Of a DNA stretch of 64,000 bases, positions 33,675 through 43,502 are shown in pieces; the stretch's first letter is position 1; each line of letters opens with the position of its first letter. The notes beneath the pieces were generated by a model. That model was given only the letters and a program-made list of their open reading frames with translations. It did no database searches and was not told where the DNA came from. Where the stretch lies: positions 33,434 through 97,433 of the forward strand of contig JAURVB010007528.1 of the NCBI GenBank assembly GCA_033002965.1. Direction: 5' to 3'. The stretch comes from Piper betle. Its lineage: Eukaryota > Streptophyta > Magnoliopsida > Piperales > Piperaceae. Made by a program: the position numbers and the translations under genes.

Positions 33675-36600
33675 TGTACAGCGCCCCGGTTAACCGATCC
33701 GGCTATACCCGAACCGCAACTCGTGTGCGGATCTAATCTCGGCGTCTTAAGATGCAGATACAACTCGTCATGCATGGATGAATGCACGGAATCCTAACAT
33801 GATACTACATGGATGACATGCAAACTAAATTACACACCAATACAATTACGATCAAATTAGTAAAAATTCCAAAATAGCACGGATAGAATCTCCCCTAAAA
33901 GTACAATTAGGGGCCACCCTGTCAAATAATTTATATAAATATATATATACATGAATCAACAGTTTCATTCACACAGAATCTAATCTACTATACACTCATT
34001 CTGAAGCTTGGGTTTCAACCCACAACGCTTCCACTGCGCAATCTATTCATATTTCTTATTTCCTGTCATCATGTCCTAGTATTTCACCTCATCATGTCCT
34101 CAAATTTTAGTACTTAATCACATCACATCAATATAATAACATCATAATAAAATATAACCACTCAATCAACTGACATGTGTGCAAGCGACGACAGTGCTCC
34201 TCCGCCCAATCTGGCTCCATCCAACTCGTGATTATTACCTACATATAGTATAAAAACACGTCAGTAACGAGTGTTACTGGCCCGGAAAATAACATAACTA
34301 TAACAAGCTGGCACAGGAGAGCAAACTCTCATGTTGAAATCAAAACATCATATACTTCCTCAAGAACTCTCATCAAGGGCACATACTGAGGAGCCACTGC
34401 GGCCGTCAGACCTCGGTAGCGTCCCGATCTATCTGTTCACATGCTGCATACTCTCGGCCATTTCTTTATCAGCTTCTCGCATCAAACTTTCATTCCTTAG
34501 CCGCCCTCTGCACCTTCCATATCTACTCCTGGCCTTGAGCACGAAGGCCGAGTACTCTCAGGCAGTCGCCTTCAGTACCCTTTGAACCACAAGTCTAGAC
34601 ATGCGCTGCACTGAACAGTACCCGTAAACCTCCACACTTCTCCGGGTTTGAGGAACTCAAAGGTGGAGTTGTCAGGATCCCTCGGGAATGAAACAGTTCG
34701 CTGCACCAATCCAGAGCCCACTTTCGACTGTCACGTGCATCCACTCGATGGTACGTGCAGTCGGTTTCCTCATTCGTCTCTCACTGAAAACGCGAAAACT
34801 ATACATATATATATAGGGCTGGGTAGGGATTTATACAATAGGCCCGAAGGCAACGTGAGCTGGATCTTAAGTTCGAAAACAAACTCGAGGGATCTCATCC
34901 TCGAGGGGTTATTAATCCGGAAAATACTGTTGGCTAAATAGGCCCGAGTTAAGTGGGATCCAATAAAACGCCACTTAACTCGTCCTGCAAATAATAGAAT
35001 CAAACATACAATAGAAGTAGCGTAAAACAGAGAACGAGTCCTAAACGGACCTGGTAGAAGCTCCAAGCGTGTCCATCGCGCCTAGGCGGCGAGCTCCTAC
35101 TCCGTACCTACACAATCAAAACTAAATACTAACGCCCGCTAACTGAATGATGATCACACATCCTATGAGCATACACACTCACAATACAACACAATCATCC
35201 ATATCAATCAACACATCATCAATGTGAAATTAATTCTAAGTTAGTCCTACTTAACGCTAGTTTGTATTAGATTTCCTAAGTTACGTGTACTTAGATTACC
35301 CTAATTAAGTTTCATAACTTCTATTTTTAGATCACTTACACATTCATACACAATTAATCACATCATGTATACTTAATCACATCTACATCCATAATTAGTC
35401 ATTATAACACATCAATTCATCAATCCTAGCATGCTATGCTAACAATAATCAAACTTTCAAATAATTAAATTGGAGATAAATTATACCTCACGTCGTCGGC
35501 AATCGGCGACGACTAGGGTTTCGTTGCGCGGCTCGAAGCTCGAATTCGGCGCCTCGTCGGCGTCCGAAGTTCGATCGGGATCGAACTGGATGAGCTCCGC
35601 GGAAGATCCGGCGAATTTCCAACGAATCCGATTTTCCGGCGGTTTCAGTGTTTTTCCGGCGAGCTGTCCGGCGGTTTTCCGGCGACAATCCGCCGGTTCG
35701 GCGATGCTATTGGCGACAGGGCAATGGTAGTGGGTACTATCGGCACCGGCTCGACGAGCTCGGCTCATCTATGGTGGCGTCAGACAGGGTCGAGCCGAGG
35801 CGGCGACTGGCCGTCGACGATGGCATCAAAACAGTGGGCTGGCGGTGGCGGTGTGGAGATCTGGCCGGATCGGGCTCCGGCCGGCCTCGACGCCGGTCGG
35901 GAGTCGCTAGGGGAAACGTCGAGCGACGTCGAGGGTGATCGCTCGGGGTCACGGCGGCGACGGAGCGGCCCGGACGGCGGCGAATCGAAATGTGGCGCGC
36001 GTCGCGGCTAGACGCGGCGATTCCGGCATCGTGGCGGCGTGACGGTGGCCGGGGTTGGTCGAGGCGGCACGGCGACGACACGACGGGGCGGGGCGGCGTC
36101 GATCGGCGGCCAGGCGGCGTCGGCCGTGGCGGCGGCGGCGCGCGAACGGTGGGGGCGGCTAGGGTTTGGAAGGGGAAGAGTGTCGGGGAGGAGAAGAAAT
36201 GGTTCGAGTGGCAAACTTCGTAAATATTGTATTGACTCGATCTCCAGCTCGAGTCAAGAATAATAACTAAGTTCGTAGATAAATCCTAAAAAAATCTTAG
36301 AAAAATATGGAAAAATCACATAGAAAGTAAAACAAACACCAACAACATCCATAATGACATGCTCTATAACTAATCAACCCACCCGAATACTAATCGTAAC
36401 GCGTCCTAATGCGGTAATACGACCTAAAACTAATTCTACGATCCACTATATATAAAAATAAAAAAATAACTGACATACTCTCATATATTCTGATAACTCA
36501 TTTTGTTCTGCTGTGTTCATGACGTTATCATCATATACTTGGGTACGCATGACCCTCATAGCTCATAACACGCGACTGGTGTCAACTCAGCACACGTGTT

Positions 36601-36683
36601 CATGAAACTGACTCGACTCGAAAACAACGGTCGAACCGACCGGTTCTGAATGTAAAACCCTGACTCGAATCATGGGTTTTACA
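33675..36683 (-). mobile_element. Solo long LTR (~3.0 kb), copy A, minus orientation
   Basis: On the minus strand it starts TGTAAAACCCATGATTCG and ends GGGGCGCTGTACA. It matches the LTR at 37820-40439 in reverse orientation, including 'gcgggcgttagtatttagtt', 'taggagctcgccgcctag', the TATA region 'cctattgtataaatccctacc' and a GC-rich CCGGCG region at 35.5-36.2 kb. Its flanks (ATAAG and ACCTG) do not form a target duplication. It sits in the hinge between integrase and RT of the copia element. No genes; the many open frames in the GC-rich part are chance. Confidence 0.82.
36651..36683 (-). repeat. 10-bp inverted repeat at the LTR 5' end
   Basis: On the minus strand TGTAAAACCC, 13 bases, then GGGTTTTACA: the first ten bases of the LTR are repeated inverted right after. 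Confidence 0.85.
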
Positions 36684-37819
36684 ACCTGTTCATCAACAAC
36701 ATCAGAAACTTCATCATTAATAATATCATTATCCTCACCTTCACCGTCACGAGGCAAAGAAATAGGAATGTCATCTTTGACTTCTTCATCAATCTGTTTA
36801 GCAACATCTTGAACAATATCTCTACAACCATTGGAGGAGCAGATAAAGTCTTAACCTTAACTACATAATCCTGGGTATCACTTTGGGTAGTTGTTTCATT
36901 CCCAAAGTCCTCTAGAAACTGATTGTCTCGAAACACCACATCCCGGCTTCGAACAATCTTCTTCTCCTTAGGATCCCAAAGTCTGAAACCAAACTCTTCA
37001 TCCCCATAACCCAGAAATATGCATTCAAATGTCCTAGCATCAAGCTTAGACCTTAGTTCCTTTGGTATATGAACAAAGGCTTTACAATCAAACACCCTTA
37101 AATGAGTGTATTTTACCTTCCTACCAGTCCAAACTTTTTCTGGAACATCTCCATCTAAAGCAAGTGTAGGAAATCTGTTAATTAAATAACAAGCAGTACA
37201 AACAACTTCAGCCCAAAATCCTTTAGGTAATTTTGCTGTAGAAAGCATACACCTAACCCTTTCTTGAATTGTTCTGTTCATTCTCTCAGCAACTCCATTC
37301 AATTGTGGCATATAGGGAACAATCTTCTCATGCCGAATGTCATGTTTGTCACAATAAACCTGAAACTCATTAGAACAATACTCACCTCCATTATCACTTC
37401 TCAAACATTTCAAAGTCTTCCCTGTTTCTCTCTCTACAGGAACATGAAATGATTTGAAAGTATTAAACACATCACTTTTATTCTTCAAACAGTAGCACCA
37501 TACCTTCCTTGAAGCATCATCAATAAAAGTGACAAAATAAGAGGCTCCACCAAGAGACTTTATCTCCATTGGACCACAGACATTAGAATGTACAAGTTCA
37601 AATATTTGTGTCTTCCTTTTGCCTGTGGATACAAAAGAAGTTCTACGTTGTTTTCCAGCCAAACAATGATCACAAGAGCTTAGTGTTGTCCCATCAAGTT
37701 GTGGAAGATAGTTTTTCTTTTTCAAAAATTCCAACCCCTTCTCACTCATGTGTCCCAACCTTCTATGCCACAAATCAGCTATGAGAGTAGTAGAGGTAAC
37801 ATTAACCTCCCCATAAACC
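36684..37819 (-). pseudogene. copia integrase
   Basis: The zinc-binding part is at the start (WHRRLGHMSEKGLEFL, then CDHCLAGKQRR). The catalytic core follows: [25 protein letters not shown] with the first Asp, RSDNGGEY with the second Asp, and NGVAERMNRTIQERVR with the Glu. The C-terminal part has KAFVHIPKELRSKLDAR and CIFLGYGDEEFGFRLW. A frameshift near 36850 leads into the acidic hinge (DGEGEDNDI), which ends at the LTR insertion. Confidence 0.93.
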
Positions 37820-40439
37820 GTTAGGACGCGTTATGGACAGTTTGGGTGGGTTGATAGTTCTAGAGCATATCATTACAATGTTTGGTGTTTGTTTGATTTT
37901 ACGGGATTTTTCCCGATTTTTATGAATTTTTTAGGATTTAATACAACTTAGTTATTATACTTGACTCGAGCCGGAGACGAGTCAAGTCTTATTTACGAAA
38001 TTGCCACCGAGCTATTTTTCTCCCCTCCCAACATCTTCTTCCCAAACCCCGACGCCGCCCCCGTGCAGCGTCGCCGCCGCCGTTGTCCACGCCGCCCGGC
38101 CGCCGACCGACGGTGCCTAGCCCCGCCACGGCGTTGCCGTACCGCCCTGACCAGCCCGGTCCACTGCCAGGCCGCCGTGACGCCGGAATCGCCTCGCCTA
38201 GCGCCGCGGCTACATTTCGGTCGCGTCGCCGATTCCGTCGCCAGCGACGATCGCCGCCACGATCAGGTGGTCGCCTCAGCACCCTCGACCACCCAGTGAC
38301 CCTTCCCGACTGGAGCAGAGACCGTCGCCGCCCAGGCCGGCCGGATTGAGTCCCCCATCGCCGCCGCTCTGTTTTAGGCATTTTTCGGCTAGCCGTCACC
38401 TCCGTTGGCCATGTCGATGTCGTTGATGCGTTGGGCTCGCCGAGCCGGTTCCAAAGGTACCCAACATGACCACTTTCCGGCCACTAGACGCTGCCGGCGA
38501 CTGTTGCCGGAAAACCGCAGGAGAGGTGCCGGAAAACCACTAAAGCCGCCGGAAAACTGCTAGAACTTGCCGGAAAACCGGATTCATTGGAGTTCGCCGG
38601 ATCTTCCGCGGAGCTCATCCAGTCGACCCCGATCGAACTTCGGACGCTGATGAGCACCGAATTCGAGCTCCGAGACGCGCGACGAAACCCTAGTCATCGC
38701 CGATTGCCGACAATGTGAGGTATAATTACCTCCAAATTTATAATTTAAACTTGATGATTGTTAGCACAGCATGCTAGGGTTGGTTTATTGATGTGATTAA
38801 TGCTTAATTATGGATGAAACAATGAGTTGCATGATGAGATTAAGTGATCTAATGAGGTAAATCGAGTCGGAGCATGATAAGGGATCACGACATAAGTTAG
38901 AAAAACATAATAAAATTGGTATGAATAGGATTAGTTAGAATTATTTTCATACTTATGATTATTTGATTGTTGATTGATATTTATTGAGTTTGATGCATCA
39001 TTTAGTTAGCGGGCGTTAGTATTTAGTTTTGATGTGTAGGTACAGAGTAGGAGCTCGCCGCCTAGACGCGATGACACGCTTGGAGCTTCTACCAGGTCCG
39101 TTTAGGACTCGACTCTGTTTTACGTCTTTCTATTGTATGTTTATCGTATCATTTGCAGGACGGGTTAAGTGGTGTTTTATCATCGAAAACCCTATATCCT
39201 GTTTTATATTATCGTATCATCGAAAACAAGATCCACCACAAGTTGCCTTCGGGCCTATTATATAAATCCCTACCCAGCCCTATATATATGTAGTTTTCGC
39301 GTTTTCAGTGAGACGAGAAATGGAGAAACCGACTGCACGTACCATGAGCGGATGCCGTGATAGTCAAAGCGGGCTCTGGATTAGTGCCAGCGGACTGTTC
39401 CATTCTCGAGGGATCCTAACAACTCCGCGTTTGAGTTCCTCACACCCGGAGAACGTGGAGGTTTACAGGTACTGTTTAGTACAGCGCATGTCCGGACTTG
39501 TGGTTCAAAGGGTATTAAAGGCGACTGCCTGAGAGTACTCGGCCTTCGTGCTCAAGGCCAGGAGAAATATGGAGGTAAGGAGAGGGCTTAGGATAAAGTT
39601 TTACGTGAAGTACTGAAAAAGAAGTGTCGTGAGCGGCACAGTACCAGCAGCAGATCAGTAAGTTCGGGATGCTACCGGGTCTGCAACCCAGTGGCTCCTC
39701 AGTAGTGCCCTTCAGAGTGTTCACGTGGAGTATATGATGTTTTATTTCATATGAGAGTTTGCTCTCATAGCCAGCTTGTTATAGTTATTTTATTTTCTGG
39801 ACCAGTAACACTTGTTACTGACGTATTTTTATACTATATGTAGGTAATAATCACGAGTTGGAGGAGCCAGCTTGGACGGAGGAGCATTGTCGTCGTTTGC
39901 ACACATGTCAGTTGATTGAGTGGTTAATATTTTATTATGATGTTATTATATTGATGTGATGTGATTAAGTGCTAAAATTTGAGGACATGATGAGATGAAA
40001 TACTAAGACATGATGACAGGAAAAAGAAATGTGAATAGATTGCGCAGTGGAAGCGTTGTGGGTTGAAACCCAAGCTTCAGAATGAGTGTATAGTAGATTA
40101 GATTCTGTGTGAATGAAACTGTTGATACATGCATATATATTTATATATATTATTTGACAGGGTGGCCCTAATTGCACTTTTAGGGGAGATTCTATCCGTG
40201 TTATTTTGGAATTTTTACTAATTTGATCGTAATTGAATTAGTGTGTAATTTAGTTTGCATGTCATCCATGTAGTATCATGTTAGGATTCCATGCATTCAT
40301 CCATACATTGCGAGTGGTATCTTCATCTTAAGACGCCGAGATTGGATCCGCATGAGTTAGGTTCGGGTTAACCGACCTAACCCGGGCCTCTAACATGCCG
40401 GTTCGGTTCACGAGCGTGAACCGGATTTGGGGTGTTACA
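37820..40439 (+). mobile_element. Solo long LTR (~2.6 kb), copy B, plus orientation, 5' truncated
   Basis: It ends CCGGATTTGGGGTGTTACA and matches copy A in the opposite orientation. Its start (GTTAGGACGCGTTATGG) corresponds to a point about 280 bp inside copy A, so the first 280 bp are missing. It contains a GC-rich CCGG region (38.0-38.7 kb), a TATA region (39255-39295) and 'ccagtaacacttgttactgac'. It lies between the protease and integrase parts of the copia element. Confidence 0.82.
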
Positions 40440-41711
40440 TCTTCCATTTAGCAACCACTAGAGAACCTTTCATCAATTTCCATAAGCCACATGAAAATTG
40501 TGAAACATAGCCCTCATCATCTAGCACACCTGTTGACATCAAGTTCAACCTTAAATCAGGAATATGACGCACATTTTTCAAAACAAGTTTGCAACCAGAA
40601 TCTGTCATAATATGCACATCACCATGACCAACAATTTTAGAAGTCTCATTGTTGCCCATCTTCACTACACCTAGATCAGCTGTCACATGGGTGTTGAAGA
40701 AATTTCTACATGGAGTAGCATGAAACGATGTGCTAGAATCAATCACCCAACTAATATCATCATTAGTTGTCAAACAATCATTTTCATCATCAAGTATGAT
40801 TAGTATATCTTCTGTTACAACATTGACAGTCTTATCATCTTCACTCTTATTGTCAAGCACCTTACCATTTCTTAGATCTTTCTTGTATTTGTAACAGTTC
40901 TGCTTCTTATGGCCGGCTTTATCACAATAAAAGCACTTGAAGGTCTGTTTCTGATTAGGCCTTCCTCTACTCTTATCTCTTCCACTTGGATTCCTACTCT
41001 TTGATCTTCCCCAAGAACTAAATTCAGAAACCAAAGATTGAGAGGAATTAGAGAAGGTTACCTGTTGTGTTTTCCTTCTCACTTCTTCACTCAAAAGACA
41101 ACTTGAAACCATATCAAAAGTCAGCTGCTTGTCAGAATTATTCAAGGAAATAACTAAAGGTTCCCAAGATTCTGGTAAAGTATTCAATAATAGACAAGCT
41201 TGCCAAGCATCATCAAGAGGCATATTCAAACTAGATAATTGAGTTAATATACCTTGCATCTCATTGATGTAGTCAATGACTTCTGTCCCATCCTTATACC
41301 GAAGATTCATCAACCCAGCAAATTTTGGTTTCCAGGAGTGTCTCTCTCATACATATACAAGAGCTTATCCCAAAGTTCCTTAGCTGTCTTTGTTCCAGTC
41401 ACATGGTTATATACATTTTGTTCTAACCATTGTCTGATCAAAGCCATGCATTTTCTATCCATCTTGATCCATTCTGTCGTGAAACTCGACTCAGCCTTAG
41501 CAGTAGGTAGAGGAGGAGGAATCATAGGAGCCTTCCCTTCATCAGTCACAACCAGAGTAGCACTCAACGGTGGACTGGTCAACTCAGGAGGACCAAGAAT
41601 TAGATCATCTAAATCCTTAGTGAATAAATAATCAATCATACGACCCTTCCAGTAATGCCAATTAGACTTACCCTTAAGGGCGACCATCTTAACATGTTTC
41701 TCATCATTCAT
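40440..41711 (-). pseudogene. copia gag and protease
   Basis: Gag starts at 41711 (MNDEKHVKMVALKGKSNWHYW). A frameshift near 41315 separates the first 130 codons from LRYKDGTEVIDYINEM. Then come LLLNTLPESWEPLVISL, SCLLSEEVRRK, the zinc knuckle CFYCDKAGHKKQNC and the protease region VIDSSTSFHATP. The protease Asp-Ser-Gly triad reads Asp-Ser-Ser, so the enzyme would be dead. The frame ends at the copy B insertion, after [16 protein letters not shown]. Confidence 0.93.
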
Positions 41712-41773
41712 CTTGACACAAAAGGTTACTACCTAAAAACAAGACAAACAAAAGAATCAAAGCACGAACCAAA

Positions 41774-41785
41774 GCTCTGATACCG
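41774..41785 (-). other. Primer-binding site of the large copia element
   Basis: Minus-strand CGGTATCAGAGC lies three bases inside the 5' LTR. It differs by one base from the TGGTATCAGAGC site complementary to initiator-Met tRNA used by plant copia elements. Confidence 0.85.
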
Positions 41786-41787
41786 CT

Positions 41788-42405
41788 TGTTGGGAAATAG
41801 ACACTTAAGCAAAAACAACCTAGAAAATATTTCCCTTCAAGAAGAAATGAAAATAAATATAAGATGAATAGAAGACACCAAGATAAAAATGGATGGAAAC
41901 TTTCTTCCAAATTAGGAAAAAGAAAACTAACCTACTCGATCAACTTTGATTAAGAAAATCTCTTACAATCAAGTATCAAATAAAATTTTGACAAAACTCT
42001 CCTAATACAAATCAGACCAATAACAAGATCTGAAATATACAATTATTGAGAAATATAATATATGAGAAATTGAGAAATTAACATACACCTCAAAAGAAAA
42101 TTGGATCAACCTCACACTTTGGATTAAGACCCTGACTTCAACTTGAAATGATGAAGAACTTCTCCAAACTCTCCCTTTATGAGCCAAATGTGCTCAAAAC
42201 TCTCAAGAGGATATTCTATTTAACATCAACAGAGTTATCCTTTATATAGAAGAATATGAGTAGAATTCTAGAAGTCACCTCATTAAACTTCTATAGAAAA
42301 GAACGAAATCACACATAGGTATACGAAACATCAACCATTAGTGTGATAAACGAAAAGCCAAAACTGACAATTGAGTTCTTCCAATACGAATGGGTGAGGG
42401 AAACC
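41788..42405 (-). repeat. 5' LTR of the large copia element
   Basis: The plus strand begins TGTTGGGAAATAGACAC. It matches 31227-31850 but loses similarity after GGGTGAGGGAAACC, so the outermost ten bases or so are gone. Confidence 0.9.
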
Positions 42406-43502
42406 TTTTTCTAATAAAAATCTTTAATATCAAGTTCAGAGTCATGTAGACACGTAACCAAAGTTAAAGTTTTTTATCTTTTTGGCTATTAATGTTTCTT
42501 AGGGAAGTTTTTTGGCAAGCACTAAAAGTTTAGGAGTTAAGAGAATTATATATACTTTGATTTTATTATTTTTTATGAAAACAATTACTTTAAATTTCTC
42601 TTTTTTCAAAAATATTCAAAGAAGATACTACTATCATGACTTTAAGTGTATAATATAATAGAGTCTACAAAATCCATTATAGGGAGGCTTTAAACTATCT
42701 TTGAATAATGAAATAAATTTTAATATTTTAATACCTTAGGTATAGACACCTGAGTAACTTCAAAATAAATTTTAATTAAATAAGAAGATAAATTATAATA
42801 ATTTAATTTATTTATTATATTCTTTCAAGATAAATAGACTTACTATTGAGAGGTGAAATTAGAAATTAAGGTTAGTCGGATTCAAAATCACGAACTTGTG
42901 CACTATAAAGTATTATTATTATTATTTTTTATAAAAAATTAGAAATTAAAGTTAGTTGGGTTCGAACCCATGATCATTTAAAGTTTTTATTAATTTTTAT
43001 TTTTATTGTACGTTGAGGGAAAGATATTTCGGATTCAAAATCACGGACTTGTGCATTATAAAATATTATTATTTTTTTATAAAAAATTAGAAATTAAAAT
43101 TAGTTGGGTTCGAACCCATGATATTTTAAAATTTTTATTAATTTTTTTTTATTATACATTGAGGGAGAGATAATTTTATTATTAATTTTTATAAGAAGTT
43201 AAAAATTCAAATTAATTGGGTTCGAACCCGTGAGTGAGAGGTTTTTTTATTTTTTATTTTTATTAATTAAATTTCGTACTTTTAATGATAGATTAGTATT
43301 GAATTTTTTTTATTAATAAAAATTAAAGTAGATGAAGAAAAGATTTGCTCAAAATTATTTAAAAATAAAAAACATAGGTTTAAACCAAACCAAAGCGAAG
43401 TATAATGTGTTATAGAGCTTGGCTCGAGTACACTGGCAGCTACGACTACAATCAACTACTAACATCCGCCACGCCAAACAGTGCCTTCGCAGTTGGTCGC
43501 AA
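42406..43502. other. Upstream region of reductase gene 1
   Basis: AT-rich DNA. It includes the B-box palindrome array (42870-43240) and, nearer the gene, CCAAACCAAAG (43388-43398) and a TATAATG at 43401 that could be promoter parts. No open reading frame of interest. Confidence 0.55.
42870..43240. repeat. Array of ~75-110 bp units with B-box-like palindrome
   Basis: GGGTTCGAACCC, a perfect 12-bp palindrome, occurs at 42958, 43106 and 43218. Degenerate forms (GGATTCAAAATCAC) lie at about 42878 and 43031. Each sits in a shared unit: AATTAGAAATTAAA, GTTAGTTG, the palindrome, ATGAT, then TTTTTATTAATTTTT. The core fits the tRNA B box (GWTCRANNCC). Confidence 0.85.

Larger units (their letters stand above)
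31227..42405 (-). mobile_element. Ty1/copia retrotransposon carrying two solo-LTR insertions
   Basis: The order on the minus strand is 5' LTR, primer-binding site, gag, protease, integrase, reverse transcriptase, RNase H, polypurine tract, 3' LTR; integrase before RT defines copia. Two foreign LTRs (33675-36683 and 37820-40439) account for about 5.6 kb, leaving an element of about 5.5 kb. Coding parts have frameshifts near 41315, 36850 and 32400. The outer end of the 5' LTR lacks about 10 bp, and the flanks (ACCCT and ACCTT) are at best an imperfect duplication. Confidence 0.93.

Noticed and set aside
35470..36263. Arg/Gly-rich and Arg/Pro-rich frames on both strands, also at 37961-38399
   Set aside because: They fall in the GC-rich part of solo LTRs; all frames are open because stop codons are rare in CCGG-rich DNA.
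42955..43230. tRNA genes suggested by GGGTTCGAACCC
   Set aside because: No A box, no cloverleaf and no acceptor stem around any copy.
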